A stretch of DNA of 64,000 nucleotides from Achromobacter sp. B7 (GTDB taxonomy: Bacteria; Pseudomonadota; Gammaproteobacteria; Burkholderiales; Burkholderiaceae_B). The stretch spans positions 3,224,001-3,288,000 of the forward strand of contig NZ_CP032084.1 of assembly GCF_003600685.1 (NCBI RefSeq), written 5' to 3'. Within the stretch, counting starts at the first letter, position 1; each line of letters begins with the position of its first letter. The notes beneath the pieces were generated by a model that was given only the letters and a program-made list of their open reading frames with translations, searched no databases and was not told the DNA's origin. Of the stretch, positions 33,168 through 43,800 are shown in pieces. The translations under genes and the position numbers were made by a program.

Positions 33168-34174
33168 GGCCGTTCAAATGCGCCTTGTGTGACTTGGGAT
33201 CCTTCCGCGTGGCGCGCCAGCAAGGCGTTCCACTTGGCCAGCGGGGCAAAGCGCGCGGGGTCGGCCTGCGCGCTGTCCAGCGCGGCGCGCAGTGTGGCGA
33301 CCACCTGCGCCACATAGGCCGGGCTGCGCTGGCGGCCCTCGATCTTGATGGCGCGCACGCCCATCTGCGCCAGGCGCGGCAACAGGCCGATGGCGTTCAG
33401 GCTGGTGGGTTCTTCCAGCGCATGATCGTCGCGGCCATCAACTTGAAACCGCCCCTTGCACAGCGTGGGGTACGCGGCCGGTTCGCCGGGTTCGTAGCGG
33501 TCGATCAAAATGCCCGACAAGCGTGCGTCCATGCGGCCGTTCGCTTCCACCCAGCGCACTGCATGGGCGGGCGAGCACACGCCCTTGTTGTTGGGGGAAT
33601 CGCCCGTGGCGTACGACGACAGCAGGCAGCGGCCCTCGGCCATCACGCACAGGCTGCCAAAGCCGAACACTTCGACTTCGACGCTGACGTTGGCGCAGAT
33701 GCGCGCCACTTCCGACAAGGTCAGCACGCGCGGCAACACCACGCGGCGGATGCCGAATTGTTCCTTCATCAGTTCGATGGCGTCGGCGTGCGTGGCCGAC
33801 CCTTGCACTGACAGGTGCAGGCGCAGGTCGGGATAGCGATCACTGGCATAGGCCAACAGGCCTGGGTCGGCCATGATGACGGCGTCGGCGCCCAGGGCGT
33901 GCGCGGCATCCACCGCCGCGTGCCACTCGGCCGCCCTGCCCGCCTGCACAAAGGTGTTGATGGCGAACAGCACCTGGCGTCCGCGCCGATGCGCAAGCTC
34001 GACGCCGAGGCGTATGTCGTTTTCAGAGAAATTCAGCCCGGCGAAGTTGCGGGCGTTGGTGGCGTTGCGCAGGCCGAGATAGACGGTATCGGCGCCGGCA
34101 TCCAATGCGGCGGTCAGCGCCGCAAGGCTACCGGCCGGCGCCACCAGTTCCAGGGGATGGGAAGAGGTTTCCAT
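33158..34174 (-). CDS. ubiU: UbiU, U32-family subunit of O2-independent ubiquinone hydroxylase
   Basis: 338 residues. Peptidase-U32-like opening LELVAPAGSLAALTAALDAGADTVYLGL. Cys176, Cys183, Cys200 and Cys239 (GSLCVMAEGRCLLSS; NKGVCSPAHA; YPTLCKGRF) follow the same spacing as the E. coli UbiU cluster ligands, each shifted by seven. Partner of UbiV in anaerobic ubiquinone synthesis. First gene of the operon, with an FNR-like box about 42 bp upstream of its ATG. This fits a nitrate-respiring cell that needs ubiquinone without oxygen. Confidence 0.93.
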   Translation of the reverse strand: METSSHPLELVAPAGSLAALTAALDAGADTVYLGLRNATNARNFAGLNFSENDIRLGVELAHRRGRQVLFAINTFVQAGRAAEWHAAVDAAHALGADAVIMADPGLLAYASDRYPDLRLHLSVQGSATHADAIELMKEQFGIRRVVLPRVLTLSEVARICANVSVEVEVFGFGSLCVMAEGRCLLSSYATGDSPNNKGVCSPAHAVRWVEANGRMDARLSGILIDRYEPGEPAAYPTLCKGRFQVDGRDDHALEEPTSLNAIGLLPRLAQMGVRAIKIEGRQRSPAYVAQVVATLRAALDSAQADPARFAPLAKWNALLARHAEGSQVTQGAFERPWK

Positions 34175-34209
34175 GCCCGGCAGTCTAGAGTCCGGCGCAC
34201 ACGCGGGCC

Positions 34210-34223
34210 TTGTCGCAAATCAA
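34210..34223 (-). promoter_or_regulatory. FNR/ANR-like box upstream of ubiUVT
   Basis: TTGTC-GCAA-ATCAA matches the FNR/ANR consensus TTGAY-N4-RTCAA at nine of ten conserved positions. Its centre lies about 42 bp upstream of the ubiU ATG, so it would sit near or upstream of the promoter. FNR control of ubiUV is established in E. coli; here it is inferred. Confidence 0.6.
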
Positions 34224-34288
34224 ACTTGGCCCGGCTGGGCTGGCCCCGGGGCGCATCCCCGAGGCACCGCCCCGCGCGCGCCGCCGGC

Positions 34289-34750
34289 TTACATGGGCGC
34301 TTGCCCATCCGGTGCAATCTTGCGCACCACGTAGCCCATCGGTATCCAGCGGTTCTTGCCGGCCACCATCGATACGGTTTCGGTGGCGGGCATATTGAGG
34401 AACTTGGTGGAAAAAATCACGTTCACGTATTGCCCTTGCGGCAGGTCGGCCGGGTCGGACACGCGCACCACCTGTAGCCACTCGCGCTTCGTGTGGCGGC
34501 CGACTTCATTGCGCAACTGGCTCAGGTATTCGGACCAGCCCTGCTTGTCCACGCTCTTTTTCATGATGTCGCTGCTGGCGCTCCACATCTTGTCCGTGGC
34601 GCCGCTATCCGACATCGACGCCCATTGCTGGGCCGCCGTCACCGCGCTGTCCAGCGACGGATCGGCCGCTAGCGCCGGCGCCGCCAGCAACAGGGCGCCG
34701 CTGAAGAGGCCGACGCGCAAGGCGCGAGAAATCAGAGTTTGTTGTTGCAT
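34289..34750 (-). CDS. DUF4019-domain exported protein
   Basis: 153 residues with a signal peptide (about 1-28, ending ALAADP). The mature part has the DUF4019 pattern: AAQQWASMSDSGATDKMW, WSEYLSQLRNEVGRHTKREW and the beta-strand segment GQYVNVIFSTKFLNMPATETVSMV. GAGG precedes the ATG. Function unknown; a small periplasmic protein. It lies 97 bp downstream of the adhesin gene behind a 13-bp hairpin, so it may be separately expressed. Confidence 0.75.
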   Translation of the reverse strand: MQQQTLISRALRVGLFSGALLLAAPALAADPSLDSAVTAAQQWASMSDSGATDKMWSASSDIMKKSVDKQGWSEYLSQLRNEVGRHTKREWLQVVRVSDPADLPQGQYVNVIFSTKFLNMPATETVSMVAGKNRWIPMGYVVRKIAPDGQAPM

Positions 34751-34807
34751 AAATCCTCACTGTGAAAAGATAAACACCGCATTGGCACAAGCACTGCACA
34801 AGCCCAC

Positions 34808-34838
34808 CGGCTTGCCGGAAAATCGTTCCGGCAAGCCG
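34808..34838 (-). terminator. strong hairpin downstream of the adhesin gene
   Basis: A perfect 13-bp stem (CGGCTTGCCGGAA at 34808-34820 with its complement at 34826-34838) around a 5-nt loop lies 9 bp past the adhesin stop. There is no T-run on the minus strand, so termination by this stem alone is uncertain. Confidence 0.6.
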
Positions 34839-34846
34839 ACGTTCCC

Positions 34847-37800
34847 TTACCACTGATAGCCCGCTCCGATCACCGCGCCATACGTACCGCGCGTGTTGGT
34901 GGAACCGGACAGCTTGTAGACCCAATTGCCGCTGGCCGACACGGTGGACAAGCCCATCGCAAAGCCCTGCTGCCCGTCGTACGTGCTGCCGGCGATGGAG
35001 AACATGCCCCGGCCCGGCGCGTAGGCTTGCGCCAGACCCGCCACCGCCAACGCCGTGGCCGTGCCGCCCGCCGCATCGCGGCGATAGCGATCGACGTCGT
35101 TGCGCAGGTTCTGGAACTTGCCGTCGGTGTAGGCGTTGGACTGCTGCACCGCGCCGCCCAGCCCGGCGTTCAACTGCTGCACGTTGACGGCGTCGTTGTT
35201 GTCGACGCCATCGGCCACGTTGCTGAGCGTGACCGGTGCCCCGCCGTTGCCCAGCGTGACGCGCGAGTAGTCAACCGCGCCCGTGCCCGGCGTGGTGACG
35301 TACTGCACCGAGCCCTGCTTGGCCGCGTCCAACTGCTGCACGTTGACCGCGTCCGTCTGCGCCGTGCCGGCCGCCACGTTGGTCACCTGGCGTTCCTTGC
35401 CGGCCGCCCCGACGGACACGACGTTGGCACGTCCGCCGTCGGTACTGCCCGCCCCCAGCGCCACCGAGTTGGCGCCACGCGCTTCGGCGCCGTTGCCCAA
35501 CGCGGTGCTACCGTCACCCGAGGCGACGGCGCCCGCGCCGGCCGCGGTGGCATCCGCGCCGGTGGCCGTGGGCGCCGGTGTGGCGCTGGCCTGGTTCACC
35601 TGGAACATGCCGCTGCCGCCTTGCGTCAAGCCGCTATTGACGGTGGCGATCTGCTGGTCGGTGTACAGGTTGGCTTGCGTCACCGCGCCATCCAGCTGCC
35701 GCAGGTTCACGGCGTCAGTAGCGTTTTGCGCGTCGGCCACGTTGCTGACGGTGCGTTCCGCGCCCGCCGTGCCCACGGACACCGTGCCAGCGATGGTGTT
35801 GGACACGCCCGAGTACTTGCCGGTGTAGGCCGGCGCCGCGCCCATGTCGGCCACCGCATCGGCGCCCAGCGCCACGTCGCCCGCTTGCAATGCCTGCGCA
35901 CCAGTGCCCAGCGCCACGGTGTTATCCCCGGCGGCGCTGGCGGAGCCGCCCAGCGCCACGCTGCGATCACCCGCGGCGCTCGCCGAGGCGCCCAAGGCCA
36001 ACGACTGCGAGCCCCCGGCCAGGGCCGACGAGCCCAAGGCCACGGCCGAGTCCAGCGCGGATCGCGCGGAGGACCCGATGGCAATGCCGTTGGTGGCAGT
36101 GCTGTCCACTTCCGCCGCCAGCCCAATGCCGATGCCCGAGTCCCCGTTGACCACCGCTTCGGGTCCGACGGCGATGGCGTCCGTGCCCACCGACAACGAA
36201 TCCACCAACGTGCTGTTGGCGTGGAAGTACTGGGTGCCCGTTACTGCAACCGACGCGATGGCTCCTTGCAGTTGGCGCACCGTCACGGCGTCCTGCGCTT
36301 GTGTGCCATCGGCCACGTTGATGACCTGGCGCAGCATGCCTGGCGCGCCCACCGAGAACGCCCCCGGCGCCACGGCGCGTGTCGCGGCGCGCGTCACGGC
36401 GGCCCGATCCGAGATGGAGCCTTCGCCGATGGCGATACCGCCATCCACAGTGACTTGCGTGTTGGCGCCCAAGGCCAGGCTGCCCGCGCCGTCCGCCTGG
36501 GCGTTGTAGCCGATGGCGGTCGAGCCCTGTCCCCTTGCAAATGCGTTGCTCGGTGTCATCCCGGTGTCGTTGGTGCGCTCGTAACGAACGCCCTGACCGT
36601 TGGTGGTCGGGTCAACCGTGCCCGCAAAGTTGTTTACGGTCGTGGTCAACTCCGACATCGCTTCGTTGGTGGCGAACAGCTGCGCTCCGTTCACGGCATC
36701 CCAACTGGTTGCGCTGAGCACGCCCGGCGCCACGCTGGTGATGATGCTGGGTCCGCCGATGCTGCCGTGCGCGGCCGTGTAGGCGCCCACGCCACCGTTG
36801 GACGACGGGTCCCACATCAAGGCGTCGGTATTCACCTGCGCCAGACGCGTATTCACGGTTTGCAATTGGCGCACGTTGACCGCATCGGTCAGGTCGCTGC
36901 CCGGCGCCACGTTGGTCAGCTTGCGCAGGTTGCCCGGCGAGCCCACCGAGACTTCGCCCGCCGAGCTGATCGTGCCCGCCAGGCCAAAGGCCACATACGC
37001 GTTCTGCGCGCCCATCGACACCACCGACCCCTGGCCCAAGGCCACGTTGGCGCCGGTCAAGCCGGCATTGACGGTCGCCCCCTGGCCCAGCACCGTGGAT
37101 TTGGCCACGCCGTTGTCGGTAGCCTGGTTGCCCAGCACGACCGATGCCGCACCCGTGGCCAGCGCGCCAAAGCCGCCCGCCGCGCTGTTGGCGCCTGCTG
37201 CCAATGGTTGCGCGGTGGTGACCGACGCGTCCGCCACAAACGGCCCCGACTTGCCGCTGCTGATGTTCGACACGGTGGCATCCAGCCCACCGATTGCGTT
37301 GCCCAACGTCGTGTAGGTATTGCCCTGCACGGTGTAGGTGGGCGCGCTGATCGAACCGGTGACCGGGTCATAGGCCGATCCGCCGCCCAGGCCGGTTGCC
37401 ACGCTGGTGGCCAGCGTGTTCAAGCCCGCTGTCGCTGCGTTCGACACGCCCGTCAGTTGCCCGACGTTGACCGCATCGGTTGCCGCACTGCCCGCTGCAA
37501 GGTTGGTGATCTTGCGTTCGGCACCTGCGGAACCAAGGGACACTTCACCGCTGGAGCTTTGGGCTGCCGACAAGCCAATCGCGGTGTAGCCGATTTCAGC
37601 ACCGATCGTTGCGGTTGAACCTTGACCCAGCGCCACGTTAGAGCCCGTCAGGCCCGCCGTGATCGACGCGCCTTGACCCAGGACGGTTGAACCGGCCACG
37701 GCATTATCCGTCGCAGAGTTACCCAAGACGGTCGACGCGGCGCCGCTTGCCGAAGCCCCGAAGCCACCCGCCGACGCATCAGCGCCGGAGGCCACGGCTT

Positions 37801-40800
37801 GCGCCGTCGTCACGCTGTTGTCCGACACAAAGGGGCCAACGTTGCCGCTGCTCAGGCCCGCAACTGCGGAGTCCAGGCCGGAGACAGTGGAGTCCAGGCC
37901 AGCCACTGCCGAGTCCAGGCCGGAAACGGCGGAGTCCAAACCGGTGACCGCGGAGTCCAGCCCGCCGATGGCGCTGCCCAAATTGGAGTACGTATTGCCT
38001 TGCACGCTGTAGGCCGGCGCGGTCACCGAGCCGGTCGTCGGATCGAATGCCGATCCGCCGCCCAGGTTGGATGCCACGCTAATGCCCAGCGTATTCAAAC
38101 CAGACGTTGCCGCGTTCGACACGCCCGTCAGTTGACCGACGTTCACGGCATCGGTGGCTGCGCTGCCCGCTGCAAGATTCGTGATCTTGCGTTCGGCACC
38201 TGCCGAGCCAAGGGACACTTCACCGCTGGAGCTTTGGGGTGCCGTCAGTCCGATTGCGGTGTAGCCGGTTTCGGCACCGATCGTTGCCATCGAACCTTGA
38301 CCCAGCGCCACGTTAGAACCCGTCAGCCCCGCCGTGATCGACGCGCCTTGACCCAGGACAGTCGAATCCGCCACCGCGTTATCCGTCGCGGAATTGCCCA
38401 GGACCGTCGACGCGGCGCCCGTTGCCGAAGCCCCGAAGCCACCCGCCGACGCGTCGGCGCCCGACGCGACGGCCTGCGTCGTCGTCACGCTGTTGTCCGA
38501 CACAAAGGGGCCGATGTTGCCGCTGCTCAGGCCGGCAACTGCGGAGTCCAGGCCAGAAACCGCAGAGTCCAAGCCCGAAACCGCGGAGTCCAAACCGGAA
38601 ACCGCAGAGTCCAGGCCAGCCACTGCCGAGTCCAGACCGGTGACTGCGGAGTCCAGCCCGCCAATGGCGCCGCCCAGGTTGGAGTACGAATTGCCTTGCA
38701 CACCGTAGCTGGGAGCGGTAACCGTGCCGGTCGTCGGATCGAATGCCGATCCGCCACCCAGGTTGGATGCCACGCTCGTGCCCAGCGTATTCAAACCAGA
38801 CGTCGCCGCGTTCGACACCCCCGTCAATTGCCCGACGTTCACGGCGTCGGTGGCTGCGCTGCCCGCTGCAAGGTTAGTGATCTTGCGTTCGGCGCCCACC
38901 GAGCCCAGCGACACTTCACCGCTGGAGCTTTGGGGTGCCGACAAGCCGATCGCGCTGTAGCCGGTTTCGGCACCGATCGCCGCAATCGAGCCTTGACCCA
39001 ACGCCACGTTAGAACCCGTCAGCCCCGCCGTGATCGACGCGCCTTGGCCCAGGACAGTCGAATCCGCCACCGCGTTATCCGTCGCGGAATTGCCCAGAAC
39101 CGTTGATGCCGCTCCGGTGGCCGAAGCCCCGAAGCCACCTGCCGACGCATCGGCGCCCGACGCCACGGCTTGGGTCGTCGTCACGCTGTTGTCCGACACA
39201 AAAGGCCCGATGTTGCCGCTGCTCAGGCCGGCAACTGCGGAGTCCAGGCCGGAGACAGTGGAGTCCAGGCCAGCCACTGCCGAGTCCAAACCGGTGACTG
39301 CCGAGTCCAGACCGGTGACTGCGGAGTCCAGCCCGCCAATAGCGCCGCCCAGGTTGGAGTACGTATCGCCTTGCACACCGTAGCTGGGCGCGGTAACCGT
39401 GCCGGTCGTCGGATCAAACGCCGATCCGCCACCCAAGTTGGACGCCACGCTCGTGCCCAGCGTATTCAAACCAGACTTCGCCGCGTTCGACACCCCCGTC
39501 AGTTGCCCGACGTTCACGGCGTCGGTTGCAGCGCTGCCCGCTGCAAGATTCGTGATCTTGCGTTCGGCACCTGCCGAGCCAAGGGACACTTCACCGCTGG
39601 AGCTTTGGGCTGCCGACAAGCCAATCGCGGTGTAGCCGGTTTCAGCACCAATCGTTGCCGTCGAACCTTGGCCCAGTGCCACGTTAGAACCCGTCAGCCC
39701 CGCCGTGATCGACGCGCCTTGGCCCAGGACAGTCGAATCCGCCACCGCGTTATCCGTCGCGGAATTGCCCAGAACCGTTGATGCCGCTCCGGTGGCCGAA
39801 GCCCCGAAGCCACCTGCCGACGCATCGGCGCCCGACGCCACGGCTTGCGTCGTCGTCACGCTGTTGTCCGACACAAACGGCCCGATGTTGCCGCTGCTCA
39901 GGCCGGCAACTGCGGAGTCCAGGCCGGAGACCGCTGAGTCCAAACCGGAAACCGCAGAGTCCAGGCCAGCCACTGCCGAGTCCAGACCGGTGACTGCCGA
40001 ATCCAGCCCGCCGATGGCGCCGCCCAAATTGGAGTACGTATTGCCTTGCACACCGTAGCTGGGCGCGGTAACCGTGCCGGTCGTCGGATCGAATGCCGAT
40101 CCACCGCCCAGGTTGGATGCCAAGCTCGTGCCCAGCGTATTCAGGCCCGATGTTGCCGCGTTCGACACACCCGTCAGTTGCCCGACGTTGACGGCGTCGG
40201 TGGCTGCGCTGCCCGCTGCAAGATTGGTGATCTTGCGTTCGGCGCCCGCCGAGCCCAGCGACACTTCACCGCTGGACCTTTGGGGTGCCGTCAGTCCGAT
40301 TGCGGTGTAGCCGGTTTCGGCACCTATCGTTGCCGTTGAGCCTTGACCCAGCGCCACGTTAGAACCCGTCAGCCCCGCCGTGATCGACGCGCCTTGGCCC
40401 AGGACAGTCGAATCCGCCACCGCGTTATCCGTCGCGGAATTGCCCAGGACCGTCGACGCGGCGCCCGTTGCCGAAGCCCCGAAGCCACCCGCCGACGCAT
40501 CGGCGCCCGACGCGACGGCTTGCGTCGTCGTCACGCTGTTGTCCGACACAAAAGGCCCGATGTTGCCGCTGCTCAGGCCGGCAACTGCGGAGTCCAGGCC
40601 GGAGACCGCTGAGTCCAAACCGGAAACCGCAGAGTCCAGGCCAGCCACTGCCGAGTCCAGGCCGGAGACTGCCGAGTCCAGACCGGTGACTGCCGAGTCC
40701 AGCCCGCCAATGGCGCCGCCCAGGTTGGAGTACGAATTGCCTTGCACACCGTAGCTGGGCGCGGTAACCGTGCCGGTCGTCGGATCAAATGCCGATCCGC

Positions 40801-43800
40801 CGCCCAGGTTGGATGCCACGCTTGTGCCCAGCGTATTCAAACCAGACGTCGCCGCGTTCGACACCCCCGTCAGTTGACCGACGTTCACGGCATCGGTTGC
40901 CGCGCTACCCGCTGCAACATTGGTGATCTTGCGTTCGGCACCCGCCGAACCCAGCGACACTTCACCGCTGGAGCTTTGTGCCGCCGTCAGCCCGATGGCG
41001 GTGTAGCCGGTTTCAGATCCAACCGCGGCCGTCGAGCCTTGACCCAACGCCACGTTAGAACCCGTCAGCCCCGCCGCAACCGACGCGCCTTGACCGAGCA
41101 CAGTGGAATCCGCCACCGCGTTATCCGTCGCCGAGTTACCGACGACCGTCGACGCCGCGCCCGTTGCCGAAGCGCCGAAGCCGCCCGCCACTGCATCGGC
41201 ACCGGAGGCGACCGGTTGCAATGCCGTCACGCTGTCGTCCGACACGAATGGCCCGGTGCTGCCGCTGCTGATGCCGCTTACCGCGGAATCCAGCTGGCTC
41301 AGCGCGTCGCCCACGTTGTTGTAGGTGCCGCCCTGGATGCCGAAGCTGGGCGGCGCGACCTGGCCGGTGGCCGGGTTATAGGCGGACCCCCCGCCCAGGC
41401 CCGTCGCCACGCTGGCGCCCAGGTTGGACGCCGCGCCGCTCAGTTGCGCCACGTTGACGGCGTCGGTCGGCGCCTTGCCGGCCGCCAGGTTGGTGACCTT
41501 GCGCTGGATGGTGCTGGATCCCACCGACACCTCGCCATCGGAATCTTGCGCGGTGGACAAGCCGAACGCCGTGTAGCCGGTCTGCGAACCGGTGGCCGCG
41601 CTGGAGTCCTGCCCCAGCGCCACGTTCGAACCCGACACGCCCGTGGCGATGTGCGCGCCCTGCCCCAGTACCGTCGAGCCGGCGACCGCATTGTCGGTGG
41701 CTTCGTTGCCGACCACCGTGGACGCCGCGCCGGTTGCCGATGCACCGAAGCCGCCGGCGCTGCTGTTCGCGCCCGACGCCACCGCCTGCGTGGTGGTGAC
41801 GCTGTTGTCGGACACGAACGGCCCCGTATCGCCCGTCAGCAAACTGCTGATAGCCGCGTCCGTGCCCGCGAACGCCGCGCCCACATTGGCGTAGGACGTG
41901 CCCTGCACGGTGTAGCTGGGCGCACTGACCGTGCCGGCCGCGCTGCTGTAGGTCGCCCCCCCGCCCAGGCCCGTTGCCAGGCTCGTGCCCAGGTTGGACG
42001 CGGCGCCGCTCAGCTGCGCCACGTTGACGGCGTCATTCAGCGCGCTGCCGGCCGCCACGTTGCTGATCTTGCGGCGGTTGGCCGACGTGCCCACCGAGAC
42101 TTCGCCGGCCGACGTCTGCGTGGCCGACAAGCCGAACGCGGTGTAGCCGGTTTGCGACCCTGTGCTGGCGTTGGCGTTCTGCCCCAGCGCCACGTTCGAG
42201 CCGGACAAGCCGGCCGTAACGCGCGCGCCTTGCCCGATCACCGTGGAATTGGCCACGGCGTTGTCGGTGGCCTGATTGCCCACCACGGTCGATGCTCCGC
42301 CCGTGGCCGATGACCCAAATCCCCCTGCGCTGCTGTTCGCCGCCGAGGCCACCGCCTGCGTCGCGGTCACGCTGTTGTCCGAAACGAACGGACCGGTTTT
42401 ACCCGTCGCCAGATTGGTCAGGGCGGTGTTGGCACCCGTCAACGCCGCGCCCACGTTGGCGTAGGACGTGCCTTGAATCGTGTAGCCGGGCGCGCTGACC
42501 GTGCCGGCCGCGCTGCTGTAGGCGGCCCCGCCGCCCAGGCTCGTGGCCAGGCTGGTGCCCAGGTTGGATGCCGCGCCCGTCAACTGGCCGACGTTCACCG
42601 CGTCCGTCGCCGCGCTGCCTGCCGCTACGTTGGTGATTTTGCGACGGCTGGCGCCTGTGCCTACCGACATCTCACCACCCGAGGTCTGCGTCGCCGCCAA
42701 GCCAAAGGCGGTATAGCCGGTCTGCGAACCCACTGTGGCCGACGCCCCCTGGCCCACCGCCACGTTGGAACCCGACAGGCCCGAGGCGACCAACGCGCCT
42801 TGCCCGATCACGGTGGAATTGGCCACCGCGTTATCGGTGGCCAGATTGCCCACCACCGTCGATGCCGCACCGGTCGCCGACGAGCCAAAGCCGCCCGCGC
42901 TGCTGTTCGCGGCAGAGGCCACGGCTTGCGTCGTGGTCGCGCTGTTGTCTGAGACGAACGGTCCCGTGTCGCCCGACACCAGGTTGGAAATGGCCGTGTT
43001 GGCCCCCGTCAATGCCGCGCCCACGTTCGTGTATGCCGTCCCCTGCACCGTGTAGCTGGGCGCGCTGACCGTGCCCGCCGTGCTGTTGTAGGTAGCGCCA
43101 CCGCCCAGGCCGGTGGCCAGGCTGCTGCCTACGTTGGACGCCGCGCCGCTCAGCTGACCCACGTTCACGGCGTCGGTCAGTGCGCTGCCGGCCGCCACGT
43201 TGGTGATTTTGCGACGGCTGCCGGCCGTGCCGACCGACACTTCACCGGCGGAGCTCTGCGCCGCCGCCAGGCCGAACGAGGAATAACCGGCTTGCGACCC
43301 GATCGTCGCCGTCGAACCTTGACCAAGCACCACGTTCTTGCCCGTCAAGCCTGCCGTGACCGACGCCCCCTGGCCCAGGACGGCGGAGTTGGCAACCGCG
43401 TTATCGCTCGATTGGTTGCCTACCACGGTGGATGCCGCGCCGGTAGCCGACGCGCCGAAACCGCCCGCGGCCGCGCCGGCGCCCGAGGACACCGCCTGCA
43501 CCGTGGTCACGCTGCTGTCGGATACAAAGGGGCCGATCTTGCCCGTCGCCAGGTTCGTCACCGCCGTGTTAAGCCCGCCTATCGCGGTGCCCACGTTGGT
43601 GTAGGACGTGCCTTGCACGCTGTAGGTTGGCGTGCCGATGGTGCCGGTAGCCGCCGTGTAGGTCGCGCCGCCGCCCAGGTTGGTGGCAACGCTGGTGCCC
43701 ACGTTGTTCATGCCCGAGTTGGCCGCGCTGGTCACCGCCGTCATCTGCCGCACGGTGACGGCGTCCGTCAGATCGGAGCCATCCGCCAGGTTCTTGATCT

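Noticed and set aside
35027..37618. 863-codon open frame on the plus strand opposite the adhesin, and similar ones at 37799-39106 and 40742-42313
   Set aside because: They mirror the repeats of the adhesin on the other strand, have Arg/His-rich compositions typical of antisense frames in high-GC DNA, and lack ribosome sites or domains.
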